64,000 bases of DNA from Astropecten irregularis (Eukaryota > Echinodermata > Asteroidea > Paxillosida > Astropectinidae): contig OZ020245.1 of the NCBI GenBank assembly GCA_963971285.1, positions 20,102,983-20,166,982 of the forward strand, written 5' to 3'. The first letter of the stretch is position 1, and each line of letters begins with the position of its first letter. The translations under genes and the position numbers were made by a program. Of the stretch, positions 14,001 through 29,000 are shown in pieces. Below the pieces are notes generated by a model that saw nothing but the letters and a program-made list of their open reading frames with translations, had not been told where the DNA came from and searched no databases.

Positions 14001-17000
14001 GGCCTGTTTGTTTCGGCACGCGATGAAGAATCCTGCAGATCCACATCCCATGCAGGATACGCTAAAATGGGATCTGGATCAGCAGGATCCAGAATCTCAT
14101 GCGTCAAACAAACAAGGGCCAATTTAATAGAGCTGCTTAGCAAAAAAATTCGCTAAGCATGACATTTCTGTCTCAGTAAAAACAGGATTAACAACCAAAT
14201 TTCCGTGTGTTGTGTATCACTTGCAATTGTTCTTTGCCTGTTGTTCGCTGACCATGAATATCAAATGGAATTTTCAATGGTGGTTTATTTTATTGGGCAA
14301 GCTATTTTTGTGCTAAGCAATAATTTTTGTGTGCTAAGCAGCTCTATGAAATTGGCCCCAGGCCCACAATCTCCTTCTGGTTTGGACATTCTTACCTTCA
14401 GGTACCACTCCACTTGCATCTCCAGGCCTTGCTCCAGTCTGGCATCCATGGCCATGGAGACGTCAGGTAGGCAGTTGGGCGTCAACTTGGACTGGTCTCC
14501 ATTGTTGCTGTTGACTTTGGCATATCTACAAACAGCAGACAATACGGGAAACAAGAGAGGATTGGTTGCAAGTCTAATAATTGACGGTTTAAGAGAATTT
14601 TCTTTGATTGAGCTCTTGGGAGAGGTACGATAGAGGAAATGAGGCATCAGAATTGGAAGCCCAATTTCATCAAGTAATGGTCAGCAAATTTTCATGCCAA
14701 CTTAGCAAGAATTTGTTTTTTACTTTTGCATTCACTATGGATTTCCATTCTTATGTTACCAATGTCAAAGCAATAGCCACCATCTCAAGTTCTTATGATT
14801 TCATAATAATTTAATTCTTATGAATTTAATTCAATAAATTGACAATCGCATCAATCAAAGTCACATCAGCAATTCATGAAAGCTTGCCAGGCATTGATTT
14901 TAAAATGTTGTATTAAAAGTTCATTTGGAAACTATTTTAAGGTTAGCATCACTAATGGAACAGAATGTGCTGCACTGACAAGCATGGATAATTAGACTGT
15001 TGTAGCCAGTACTCTGAATCTCACCTGCTTCCCTTGCGATGTAGTGAGGAGGCCGAACTGCTGTTACTGCCAAACGGGGACATGGACTGGACCCCGGCAA
15101 ACTTGCAGGCCACCTTGTTGAAACCTTGCACCTTGTCCAGACACATCTCCAGATCGTCGTACTTGGTGGAGCCGTAGATCATGTCCATCATGAACTGGGG
15201 ATCGTAGGGGTCCACCGGCGCGCCGCTGGAGTACTCGGACAGGTCGTGGTCACCCAGAGGGTTCAGGGGCTCTGAGGCAAGGGGGTAGAGAAAATGAATT
15301 TAAGGTAATGACAGAGCACAACAATGTCAAAAATGTATATCTCATACCTAGGAAATGTCAGCAGTAGATACAATTTTATCCCTGAATTACTATAGGCACG
15401 CAACTCAAACTTAAAGGTAATATCATACTTTGGTTTTTGTCGAAGAAATGCAGATTCATGAGCAAAAATTTCAAGAAAGATACAGAGACAGTGATCAGTG
15501 AAAATTTCAGTCCCACTTTTTGAGAAAACAGTGAAAAACGGTAACGGTAATTCTTAAGTATTTTCTCTTTAATTTTTTATCTTTTAAAAGATCAAAAAGA
15601 TTTCCGGTTGCTGTTTGACTAATTTCTGGATAAATACACCATTTCAGGCGGAAACATTTTAACGGTATGTTTCTACCACCACCATCTTCCTACCCTGTAA
15701 GTTATAGGTAAAACTGTGAACATTTCTATTTTGGTTTCTTCCCAAAGTATGATACTACCTTAAACAAAAAACGAGGAAATTCCAATCTCTACAAGATTTA
15801 GTGCTGTGTTTTTCTATTTTCAATGAGAAAATCAGCTGATCCCAGGAAATGTTGCACGCCTGTTACTAAACCAAAAGAGTGACTCTTGAAACCATTTCAA
15901 TCCCCTGAGATGTATAAATAATTGGATGCTATCTGAAGACACAAAGGCTTAGGAACTTGTTAACTTCTGGATAAGGGAAAAGTGTCTTGCTCAAGGATGT
16001 AAAAACCCACAATCCCTAGTGGCCGGGATCCAAGCCACAGCCTGTGGAATTATCCACATGATGTTGAAATTTGACACAGCATATCACTTAGGACAATCAG
16101 GGGGTAGAATACTTGCACGGTACTCAGGGATGAGATTGACCAATGATAAAAATGTCTGAAAACAGCTGACAGGGAGCATAAAAAGTCTGAAATCTGAAAA
16201 TCTCTTATACTTTTGTACACAGCCTATGAGGAAAAAAATCTGAAATCAAAAAATAAAATAAAATCTGAAATCAGATTTTAATCTGAGAAATCTCATCCCT
16301 GGGTACTTCATAGGACTTAGGTTCAAGTCCCGTTTTAATAGTCCGGTTTATTTTGCCCACTGACTGAAATGATGGTCAAAGGTCCATCTACCTTCATCCC
16401 CTCCACTGTCCTCTCCCGGTCCTCCCATTGCACCTCCTACTGCCTCCAGATCCTCAGGGATGGCATCCGAATCTACCTCCTCATCAATATCCGGTTCTTC
16501 CTGCCCTCCTACCGCTCCCAGAGAGTCCAGGCCAAAGGGGTACAGCTTCTCCCCTGGCAGACAGGAACAAGTCATGGGTTTATAGCATGCATGCTCCTTA
16601 CAAACAGGGCAAATCTTCACGCTAAGCAAGAATTACCTGGGATCCAATAATGGTACAATGAGAACAGGGGCCAATTTCATGGAGCTGTTTAGCACCAAAA
16701 ACAAAATGCTTAGCACAAAATGTCTTGCTCAATGAAAAAAAAAAACACCATTAAAAATTCCTTTTGATATTCATGGTCAGCGAACAACAGCCAAAGAACA
16801 ATTGCAAGTGATACACAACACATGAATATTTGGCAGTTAATCCTGTTTTTTATTAAGACAGAAATTTCATGGTTAGCAAATTTGTGTGCTAAGCAGGGCC
16901 GTGAAATAGAAATGGGAGACTTTTGAGAACCGGTCTTCAAGTCAATAGCGCACGCGCATGCAGGTGTGAGCATGCGCGCGTTGTTTTCTGCCTGCACTGT

Positions 17001-20000
17001 TGTGTGTGCGCGTGCGCAGTTAACTTGAAGACCGATTAAGTCTCCCATTGGAGAGTGCAACTTCCATTTAGACGACTTTTAAAGCTTGAATACCTCTTTC
17101 ATCAAAATGTAAGGTCAATGTTTAAATTTGTTATTTTAGAAAGATGCAGCTCCTTAGTCTTCATTCCAGCATTTAATCAACGGGACAGAACTAGTTACTG
17201 GTTCCAAGTCACTCAGAGCTTAAGTGCAGGAGGAATTTTGTGTAAGAGACAACTCTACAGCTAGGACATATTTGTTCCCCCAATCCAGAACCACGTTAAC
17301 CCAGCCAAGCAGTGTCCTACCTTCGAGCATATCCTGCAAGAGGTACGTGATAGCCATGGTGGCCCAGGGTCCGCCCCACGAGGATGTGCCGCGGTTGTAG
17401 TCAGCACCCACGCAGAGCGTCAGCAGTTGGATCAGCTGCTCGCTGGTGGCGATTTCAGACAAGGAGATAGCTGGACGGGTCGAGTTTGACACTCTGGCCA
17501 GCACCTGGCAGTTTCAAACAAAAGGAAAGAAATTTCTAGTCACTTCAAGATAGCTATAAATCCGGAAATATGGAAAAATGGTGATGTCTTCATCTTCAAA
17601 TGAGATTATACTTTGAAATCTTTATCCCAAATGGGATGATTTTTGTTCCTTAGGATGCAAACCTTTTTTAGCTAGAAAAGTTGGATGGAGAAAGATTAAG
17701 AAATAGCTCAAAAGAGGATTAAAGGGCATGTACAACATTGGTAACAACCAAAACAGAAATGTTCACAGATTTGCGTATAACGTATAAAATTCAGCCCGAT
17801 TTTGCTTAAATTCTACATGGTGATAGCCAAGACATGGTTGTATCATATAGCTGAATCTTGAAGTGATAAACAGTTTAATTTTAACATAATGGTTCCCGAC
17901 AAAGTGTTGCGTTTCTTTTGGGACACGTACATGCCCTTGTTGTGAGCAAGCTTCAGGAAAGTCTCTGTAACATCCCATCTTAAATTATTATTGTTACACT
18001 TATTTATATCATAATCATTGAATATCTTGTTATCAATATCCTCAGATCTGAATCTGACCTTGCATGCAAACAGGAAGAGGTCGGCATGACAGGTGAAGTC
18101 CATGACCAGTAGCAGGTGCATGATGCCCTGGACCACAGGGATGCAACGCTCCCTCAGAAGGTTCACCTCCGGCAGGCGTAGGTGCGACTTCTCTGGTGCC
18201 GCCGGCGGGTCAGTCAGCGTGCCTCGTGATCGCATATTACGCTCGGTGATGCGTCGGATGCGCAGGATGTCACGGAGATGCTTGAAGGTTGAAAAGAAAC
18301 AGAACACAGAATATGATTCGTCTTGCAGATAAACCCACGCCGGCTCGGCATAATTTAGTCAATAGGGTTGGATTATGTCACAAAGTCTATCAACAAATTT
18401 GAATGTTTGGCTAACATCTGGGGCATGTTTTGCTAACATCTGGGGCATACTTTGCCGGCCCGAACCATGAACAGGTTTCTGTGTTGGTTACAGGTCCGGC
18501 GTTTTTGGCAACTTCGGTTCTGCTTCGATGACATCATTAGTTCAACCGAACCAGACAGAACCCAGGGAAGGGCCTGGTTTACGGTCGGTCGTTGCCAGTC
18601 CAACATGGTGGAAAGGTAAGCAGATGTGCGCTATGGAGCACAGTAAGTACAGATAAGGAAAAATGTCCATCTCGCGCCACCATTCTTTGCCGTCTTGTGC
18701 ATGATATGCATAGTTATTTTTACACAGTGAATAATGTAATGCACGACCCAAGTTATGTGTTATGTTGCTGGTGGCGATGTTCTCAGTTGCCTGATGAAGG
18801 CTAGCAGTTCCAGCAGCCAAAACGTCACTACCAGCAACACAACATCGCGTGACATCGATCACCTTTTTCCTGATGAATTCATCTTACCTTTGATGCGTGC
18901 TGCTGGAGTTTCTTCTTCAAGTGGACCTGAACCGCTGGGTCCGATTCCTTGCCTCCCTCTGCCATCTTAGCCTGAATGGCTTTGTGCATATTCTGCAAGA
19001 CAAGAGACAGATAGGGCACCAGACTGTTAACCAGACTACACAGGCTAGTTACTATACAGGAGCTAATTTCATGGAGCTGTTAAGCACAACAAAAATTGTT
19101 TAGCACAAAATGTCTTGCTCAATAAAACAAACCAACATTAAAAATTCCATTTGATAATCATGGTCAGTGAACAACAGCCAAAGGACAAACACAAGTGATA
19201 CACAACAAATGGAAATTTGGTTGTTAATCCTGTTCTTATTGAGACAGAAATTTCATGGTTTGCAATTTTTGTGCTAAGCAGGGCTCCAGATCTTTAGTTT
19301 GGATCCGGCTCTGAAAAAGTGTGATTAGAAATCCATGAAGAGAAAAAGTGCCAAGTGTGCATAAAAATACAAAACATGTGGCCAATTCACTTTGTGCATG
19401 ATAGTTGGGCTCAATTGTGGTTGAAATTTGTTATTCCCCATTTTCTATCTGCCACTGATCATTCTGCCCCTTTGAAATTTTTGATCTCAAGTTCTGCTAG
19501 GAACCGTCATCAGTCTGTGCTTCTTCTGACTTTTTCCGGCAAAATAAAAGAGTTGACCAAGAATGGCCGGGTATTCACCTGCAGCTTGGCCAGTTGCTCC
19601 TTGTGCAGCAGTAGCTGACGCTTGAGCTTGCTCTGGATACGACTCTGGGTGGTGCTCCGGCCGCCCTGTGCCACCTGACCCACCACCACCTGGGGTGAGC
19701 TGGCCATGAAGTTCCAGCGAGCGCTCGCCGAGGAAGAACCTTCCAAAAAAAGGAGTTGAAAACAGAAACAGGGTTGGTGACATTTGTCTATGCTCGGACC
19801 AGAGTACTAGGGGCGGATTGCAATAAAACGGTCTAAAATGGTGGGCTTAAATATGCAGACTTATAAGCTGACTTTCTCTCTTAGCCAGTCTTGGGTAAGA
19901 CAACAAAGTTAACTCATTGCAATAAGGCAGTCTTTCATAGCCCCTTGTGGAGTAAATGATTCATCCATGGTTACTGGAAAATTTTCCACTCTGTGATGTG

Positions 20001-23000
20001 CATAACAATGTACAGTATGAACAACATGTGCACATAATCACACATGTTGCTCGACGGCTTGAATCGCAATGGAGAAATTGGAAAATCAAAATGGAAAAAC
20101 TCATCGAATCCTTTTTGGGTATATCTCATTATTTGTAATGCCATTTGGGCAACAAAACCTATTACAATAGCGCTCCGCACTAATGACGTCACAAAATCCC
20201 CGTATGTCAGACAAACATTGTCTCACACACGCAGTGTACACTCACGCGCACCCACACACGGTTGCATGATTGCAATGTTTGTCTGAGATCTGGTGCTATT
20301 TTTAGCGCAAGTGCGGAGCACTATTGCAACTGAGTAAAGGAAATTCCAAGCAAAGACAGTTTTAAGCCTACTCCAAGCAGGTTAACTCTTTTAAGACTGG
20401 CTAAGCAGTAAGACTGTTTCATTGCAATGGTCTATCTTATAGACCGACTAGCTCTAAGCCATTTAACACCAGCTAAGGCATATAGACAGCTTTAAGACTG
20501 CTTATTGCAATCCACCCCAGTGGTCGATTTCACGAAGCCCTGTGATCCATCGTAACTTGAGTTACGAAGGATAACCCATCGTAGGGGGCCTATCCCACGT
20601 AGGGCTTCAATGCATCCTACGATTGATAGTAAGTTACAAAGAGTTTGGTGAAATCGACCCCAGGACTCTCTTATACTATAGAGAGTCTTCCGTGGACAGG
20701 GAAGCATTAAAAGCATCTTGTCATCTGGACCACCCCATTATTTCAGTGTCCCTTGTTAGTCTGCACTCCAGGTAGAACATTTATCATTTCATTGATGCAT
20801 TTATAATTGTAGTTACAAAATGTCATGATATGGCGTTGCAATTCAATACCGCATATCGTGATATGTGAGGTAATCGACCATTTCATAAAACTGCCGGGAA
20901 AAAGATCAATACAAATTTTCTCCAGTTTTTAGCAGTAAAGAAATCGAGTATGACCCAAACTAGAATTTGCTGTCGTGGGCCAAATCAAATATAAATTTGC
21001 ATGCCCACTTCTTGTGCGTAGCCTTACTTCGATCTCTGTCCTTCCCATGAGTCTTTGGGGCAGCTGTTGCCCCGGCAACATCCTCTTGGTCGTCACTTGA
21101 CATACTGGTGGCGGATGTATGATCCAGGGTACGGGACAGGAACAGCAGCACCCAACCGATGAGAGCTAGATCTAGTGAACCTGCCAAAAGTACAAAAAAT
21201 CACTCAATATAAAAAAAACAGCCTCTCATTGCACTGATTACATTGACGTTAACCACAAGCAGAACCTTCCGGGCATGTTTGTTTCAGCACACGGTCAGTG
21301 ATTTGCAGATCCAAGTCCCATACAGGATACGCTAAAATGGGATCCCGATCCGCAAAACAGGCCCTCCTCCGTCTGCTTAACATATTGGCTCACTCTGCAG
21401 CGTGAGTGTGACAACCATGACTTTGGCCTGTTCTTGCAGCTAACAGGCTGATTCGTATTCGCTGCGTATTCATTTACTGCGTACGAAGCACGCCGTTCAA
21501 TTTCGAAGTGTCTGTCCTGTGGGTAAGAACATGCACTGCATACTGAAATTGCACGTCTTTGTGCGAGGCATTTCGAACCTTCTACAACCAGCTTACTTCA
21601 GACTTTACTAGCCCATTTAGATTTTTACTAGCCCGTAAATATGTGGATCCATACCTAAACAGGTAGGTTATTATTTGAAAATGAAAAAAGGTTGTACGCA
21701 CCAATTTGACCCACATTCGTACAAGTTAAAATATTTTAACAATCGGCGGATGCGTACACGCAGTAGAGACTTGAAAGATGGCAGAGGATGAACATTGAAT
21801 GTGACATTCACGTTAAACGCTGTGTGTGCGTAAACAAAGAGACCATGAACCGGCCTTAACTCTAACTCCCTTGATAACAAAGCAAGTAGGAGGACTGCGA
21901 AGGATATTCCTCTTGTGACGTGTACAAGCTCAGTGTCTCCCAACAAAAAAAATCCAAACGATGAAATCCAAGGATGTATTGTCAAGGAACCTACCTCCGG
22001 CACCACTCTGCACCGTGCCGTTCAGCAGTGGGGCCATCAGCTTGGCCAACAGGTCTAGCAGACTCTCCAACACGCTGGCTGAATTGTTGGATGCGAGGGA
22101 CTTCTGGCCGAGGTATGCCAACAAGATGAACACTCTACAGAGAGAAATGACAACGTCCAGGGATTTAGACAAGGGCATTTAATGCGAGACCCTGTCCCTT
22201 AATACAAACACCACTAAGGGTCGATTTCACCAAACTCATCATAACTTACTATCAATTGTAGGACTTGAAGGATACGATGGGTTATCCTTCGTATCCTTGA
22301 ATTACGATCGATCGTAAGGCTTCATGAAATCGACCCCTGAAGCATTTACGAAGAGTAACACCTACCTGTCCTGGGGGAAAACCATAGCCTGCTCGGACGA
22401 GAAGAATTCCTGGAGCGAGGAAGCGAGGAATCCTCCCCACCAGGGCTGACTGCTGCAGTTTCTGACCAGCAAGGTGCCAGTGCGTAGTCTCAGCGATGGT
22501 GTGCCCATCACGCACAGGTTCTTGAACAATGCCTTGCAGTCTTTCTCCTGTGGGGGACAATAGTGTCCACAAAATTGCGTAGAATGTTTAGTGGTAGGTG
22601 TAGTCTCATGGGCATATTTTCAGGCAGGGAAGTTTCTTCTCTTTGTTCACTTTTCAATGATATGAATATGAAATAACGTAAACAAATTGCACTTCATTTG
22701 AATTGTGCTACAATTTCCTTTACTGGTATGACGATGAGTGACTCATATTGTCCCATTTCAAGTCTGGAAATAACCGGAGGCAAAGGAGGTCATGGCCTTC
22801 GTTGCTCTGGTTCTTGGCCTTGGTGCCCCTTCAAATGTTTCCATAGACATTTTGATTTTCCAATGGAAGTGCCCCTTGCAGTGGAAATTTGGCCTTGCCC
22901 TCACCAAACCTTATTTCCAGCCGTGCCATTTGCTCATACATTGCGTCTTCTCAACGCAGTGCCTTTAATAATAACATTCACTGGCAAAAAGATTTTCTCC

Positions 23001-26000
23001 ATTCATACCTTCAGAACGCTCTGCAGCTTGAAGGGCAATATTGCCGGGCCGTTGGTCAGACTCAACAGGGTGTCCAGCAGGTACTCGGACAGCAGACGTA
23101 GTTGGTCCGAGGCGGCATCCTTGACGGCCTGGGCGGCGCTGGGCACTGAGCGCTGCCTCTCCACCGGCTGGTCACTCTGCTGCAGACGGGTGATGGTCCG
23201 CTGGACGGCATTCAGCTGGGTCTGTAGTTGGATGCACTCCTGAAAAAAGGCAAAATATAACAAGAAGAAGACAAAAATCAGATGATTTCTGTGCTGAAAT
23301 CTTCACTGCGGTGCCACGATGATGCGCTCCAGTCGAGTGATCAGTGCTGGATTTCACTAAGAGTAATCTCAAGATGAGTTGTTCACCACAGTGATTTGTA
23401 ATGTGCCATCACACGTTGCTTAGCAATTGAGATCAATTCACACTTAAGATCAAATCTTAGAACTTCCTAAAATCGGCCCAAACTTAGGATCTCTGTGGTG
23501 AATCTGGCATGACTCATTTCTAGGATTTTTTAAAAGGATTTCTAAGGGTACAGGAACAATTTACTGATACACTTTACAAGAGGGCTTGTGACCCAGCTTT
23601 TAAGGCTATTTAAATCTAATGAACATGCCATGGTAATGGGCACAGGGATACTGCACAATGCTGGATTTTCAGAAGGGAATTAGAGTTAATAAGTACACGT
23701 TTCATTGCGATATTGAAAGCAAAGTTTTCATAATCAAAGTAGAGGAGAAAAAGGAAAATATTGGCCAATGCTATTAATGGAGAACCATACAAATCATGCC
23801 TCAACCATGTGAGGTGACTGGTGCAGTTGATAACACAACACACCTTACAAGTACAGTTGGACGCCGCTATAACGAACATGGAGGGACGCACATATATTGT
23901 CCGTTATAGAAGAACCATATTGGGTATGTATTGTACACAAAAAATGGGAGCCAAGGATGATGTTTGGTATACAGTAATTCGGGCACACGGTTTTGAAGAG
24001 CGCCCTCTTTTGATTAAAACAAGAAACTGTTGTGGTGTTGGTATATTATTTTGTACACCGGCAATCATCTTTTATTGAAATCTGGGAAGCTGAAAAGCTA
24101 ATCATGAGCAAAAGACCGGTTTGGAAATACGGGAGATGTTGTCCATGCCGAATATTGGCCTAACTCAGTGTTCCTTTTTGGAATAAATCGCGCAGCACAT
24201 ACCGAGACGGAGTTGTAGTTCATTTAGATCGATAAACACCACCTCAGTTTCTTGCTTTAATCAATAGAGGGTGCCACTCAAAAACTTGCGTTCGGATTAC
24301 TGTATAGCCAAATATTCGGTATACCGATGTGCGTTATAGTGGCATTCCACTGTACAAAGGGGATTCTGTCTGGTAGACAGGAATGACCAAAGGAGGTTGT
24401 ATTCAATGACTGGCTGAAATCATCCAAATGATGATGAGAGACAAAGTTACCAACCTCGTAAGACTGCCGCACCTCCTGGCTACTCTCACTCCTTTCCTCT
24501 TTCTGCTGCGACAGGAAGGAGCCTCCGCCAGCCGGCGGGCCTATGTCCACCCCCTGCAGGAGCCGCTGTAGCCTGCTGCAGGCGAGGCTGTAGCGGCACT
24601 GGATGTCTTCCTGCACGGCCAGCGCCATGTTCAGGAACTGCTCCTGCTGGATCAGGTGGTGCCTGGAGGCTGCCACGGCCTCCTCGGAGTCTGGCATGCG
24701 GTGCGGACCGTTCTCAAACGGGTAGATGTAGGTGTGGCCGTAGAAGACGCCCAGGGGGATCTTGGAACGAACTGTGTTGCCTCCGTACCGTCCGACGATG
24801 GTCAGCTATTAAAGACAAGGAGAGAAAACAAAAACTTCCTTGTAAAAAAAATTCTTCCTTGTTTTGACTTTCTAGGCATGCAATTAGGTTGATTTAAGAG
24901 CCAGGCTCAATTTCCATCCCTAGGGTATCCGGTTCCAAACCCATCAAGGGCAATGTGCTGATTGAAACCCTATATTAACTGTAGCATGGGATTTTCCTCA
25001 TTGTCTGAGGTTCTAAATCTTCAAAACTGACTTTTCCTATCGTGTCTTCTCTCCGTATGTTTAGGATTGTACATTGTAAATTTGCTGTTCTCAGAATCCC
25101 TGGTTAATGAAATGGAAATGAACGAAACGTTTTCAAATTTGGAGTGGTTTATGAGTAGTCTATGCGTATCTCTTAACTCTTCTGTAATGAAGTCTGCAAA
25201 GGTGGTCAGATTTTGAATCCCGGATGTATCATTGCCAAAAGGGCTATCACCAAGGGCTATCAAAAGGGCTGTTATAAATCTCCTCAGCCTTACCTTCAAG
25301 TAGCGACATGAAGCTGGTGGCAGCAGGTCATTCATGACCAGGTCTCGGTAGCCGATGTCAAGCGCCACGGCCAGCCTGCGTCCGTCCACTTCCTCGCTTT
25401 TAGTCCACACGTCCACCGACAGAGATGCAAGGTCCGAGCAGGCAGGGATGAAGATGTCCGTCAGTAGCACCAGGTGACCGAAATCAAGAACAGCAAACCT
25501 TCTGGCTCCTGCAAGGAAACATGCATCCAAAACTCCATCACTTTTAACAATCTCTCCTAATCAGGACTCATTGATTGGACAAAAATTGACTGGAGTGGGA
25601 TTCGAACCGACGACCTCCAGAACAGGCGCTCTACCAACTGAGCTATCACCAACTGAGCTATCCATCCCTATGTTGGTGGTGTCCCTAATAGTCAATTATC
25701 TTTGTTCGTTTGGCAGTCAGAAGCCATGAAACCAACCACAATGATCCCAGGAATCATTTTATCAATACTAATAATTTTATCATTATATCTGATTCTAATC
25801 AGGACTCAATATTTTATGAACATGAGCATCCAGATTCTATTCCCGGCTGAATAATAATAATACACCCTTCATTCTTTTGGTCTAATGAATGCGCTATAAG
25901 GGAGCAGGGCGTTAATGTTGATTCGGCTTTCTCGAAAAGAGTCTTCACCGGGCCGTGACTACGTCGCGGCCCTACGGCCTTTTTAATCCCCTGAACAAAT

Positions 26001-29000
26001 ACAAAGGGCACTTCGCCAATGAATGGAGCTCGACCAGTCTCCATTGTTAGGATAGACTTGACTGGCACTTCTTGTCAGTCTTTCATCATGCCGCTAATCC
26101 GGCCGAACTGTATAACAAAGGGAACAATGGAATCTGAGTGGAAGAGTTTCCTGGCTGTAATTGAGTGACAACTCAGTTATTCTTCTTCAAGAGGTGCAAC
26201 TTTACTTCGGCCGAGCCGTGAATAATAAGTTTGGCAGTCGACTAGAGTGGAATTATTTTGCGCAACCAGTAGCAAGTTCCTGACAATTTCCATGCAGTAT
26301 ATCGGGCATTTTACTCTTTGTATACATGGATGTCTAAACCATCGGTACGAAGGTCTGTTTGCCGTATCCCCTGAAAGTTGATCCTTCCCCTTAAAATAAA
26401 TCCTGTTCATCTGAAAAATACATGTAAATAAATCCTGAGCCCCTGAAAAAAAAAATCGGCCAGCAACGAATGCTGCGGGCCGGGTGTGTGTGCTTTAATT
26501 GTGAGGGTGAATGTAGGTCTTTATGGCAGTTTGCCGAATTTTCCTGAGTATTTTTTTTATAAAGTATTAATGTTTATATGTATATGGCTCATTTTATTTC
26601 TTTTAAATGCTTTTTGATGCCTGTAAGTGGCGGTTAACCGCTGTTGGTTTTCACTGAATAAATAGGTATAAAGTAAAAAAAAATATAGGCCTTTTTATAA
26701 ATACCGATATTCTTGAAAAAATCTTCGGCGCACGGGATGAAAACGATCTCGGGGATCGACACTGACGGTTGCCCTGTGCTTTTAGTAATAGAAATAAGAT
26801 GTCGGACGACTATTAAAAGTATTATTAAAGTTTCAGCGGCCGATCGGGCAATTAAAAAACGGCACCGCTATGTGAGATTCTGGTCTCGATGTGGGCGAGT
26901 GTTCGGGAGTAGGCCTATTGCAATATTCTATTGCTGGAGCAACCTTACAGAATATTCAGAGTCGATCATGAGTGGAATTGCTCAGCGTGACAGGCTTTTT
27001 GGGACGAGTAAAAGCGGATTCTTACCGTAAAATTATGTAGGCCTACCGAAGCCGGCCGCGCCGCCACGGTATCGGTAACGCACTATAGTGACTGACTCCA
27101 TTTATACACGCACGTAAAGTAGGCTTCCGGCCTACACGTGGTTGAAACTATTTCGCTGGTGCACGGGTCATTTAAGATAGTGGCTTTTACGGGCGCGGAT
27201 ACCAGGCTGACTGCTGAGCGGTGTGCGTGCATGTGGCCGTGGTTGCCCGATGATTTTGCCTACGGCAATGCGCCGATCCGTGACTGGAGGCCGGGGAACT
27301 TACGGCACGATATTTTTACATCAAGCACATGAAACGAATGTTTCTACCAATAGCGAATTGGAAGAAATAACCGAGCGAAATTCAAGCAAGATTTAGCCGG
27401 TAGGCCCCTACCTTGGATTCGAGAACAATCACAGCCATACCTAATTCTCGCAACGATATGCATACATATCCGTTCGGTACGTGTACACTCTGCAGGCGTG
27501 TTTTCTGTTTTCTTTATTTTTTCGGGCTTCATGATTGGGCCACAAAAAATGTTACGAAGATTTTAGTGGCCCGAATGGGTCACCAACAAACCAAATAGTT
27601 AGTGTCGAACCCTTCCTAGAAAAAAAAACATGAATTCCGATCCCCTGGAAAGTATCCGTACCCCGACCGTCTTAAAGCAACCCCGACAACTAGACAGAAA
27701 AAGACCTCCAAAAAAATTACGATCACTAAAAACCACGATCCCTAAGAGAAAAAACATAGACAGTTTTTAGGTTTCTCATATATACCCCGAAACATCCCCA
27801 AACTGATATAATCCATCCCCAAAAATATCAATTCTGATCCCCTTGAAAAAATGCTTGCCATGGGATAAAACGATCCCCGAGAAAAAATAACAAATCCCGA
27901 TGCCGTGAAAAAATAAATCCCAACCCTCTGAAACTTGATCTCTGTGAGAAAAAAAAACATCACCAACTTGAAACAAAACTTGACTCTCTTCCAAGAATTA
28001 TTGACAGCTGTATTGTTAGGAACGCAGCCCTAGCCATATCAGATATTATCTGGCCTATAATAATTCCCAAAAAAGACCCCCGTGAAAAATAGAAGAAAAT
28101 ACCACAAGCAAGAAAAATCACGATCCTCTAAAAAAGCAAAACAAGAAAAACAAAACAAAACAGAATCCCCTGAATTGAAGACGGCTTCCCGATCCCAAAT
28201 CTTCTGGATCCCACCCAATCCCCGAGAGAAATAGAAGAAAAAGAAATAAATGCACGACCTTCTGAAATTATGGATTAGTCAGGATCCCCTGAACCCCAAC
28301 AAAACGATCTCCAGAAATATATTCATATCGCTAGAAAAATAAATTCCGATTCCAGTGGGATAGATTCATTACATGAAAAGGAAATCCGGAGCCCCTGAGA
28401 CCCAATAAGAAAAAAATCATCAAACCACATCCCGGGGAAAAAGACAGTCTTCCCCTATTATAATAACTATAAATCCGGCCCGATCCCCTTGAAAATGTTT
28501 GCCAGGGGATAAAACAGGTTTTTGTTGGCTTTCTAAGAAAACAAATTAAATCCCGATCCCCTAAAACTGAATGTATCCCGTCTGAAAAAAAAACGATAAG
28601 ATTTCAGAAAGTACTTTCTTCTCCTCTCCAAATAAAGTTCGAGAATATATAAATTTGCGCTTTCAGCCCCTTCGCTGAAATGTTTTATGGTATCCACGCA
28701 AGAAATAACTCGTCATATAATAATCCACCAAAAGATCCCCGTGAAAAAAATCATGACAATGAAGAGAAACCACGATCCTCTGAAAGAAAAAAAACCACAG
28801 AATCGGATTCCGTTGGTTTCCCCAACGATCTTCGGAAATATATTTCATCCCCAGAAAAAAAAAAGAATAAGACAAAAATTATCCCTGAATAAAATGCCGA
28901 TCCCGAGACAAAAAAGGTGGAAACAAATCACGACCACCAAAATGCACAACGATCCGCTGAAAGTAAAAATGAGTTGGGAAAAGGAAATCCCGAGCCCCTG

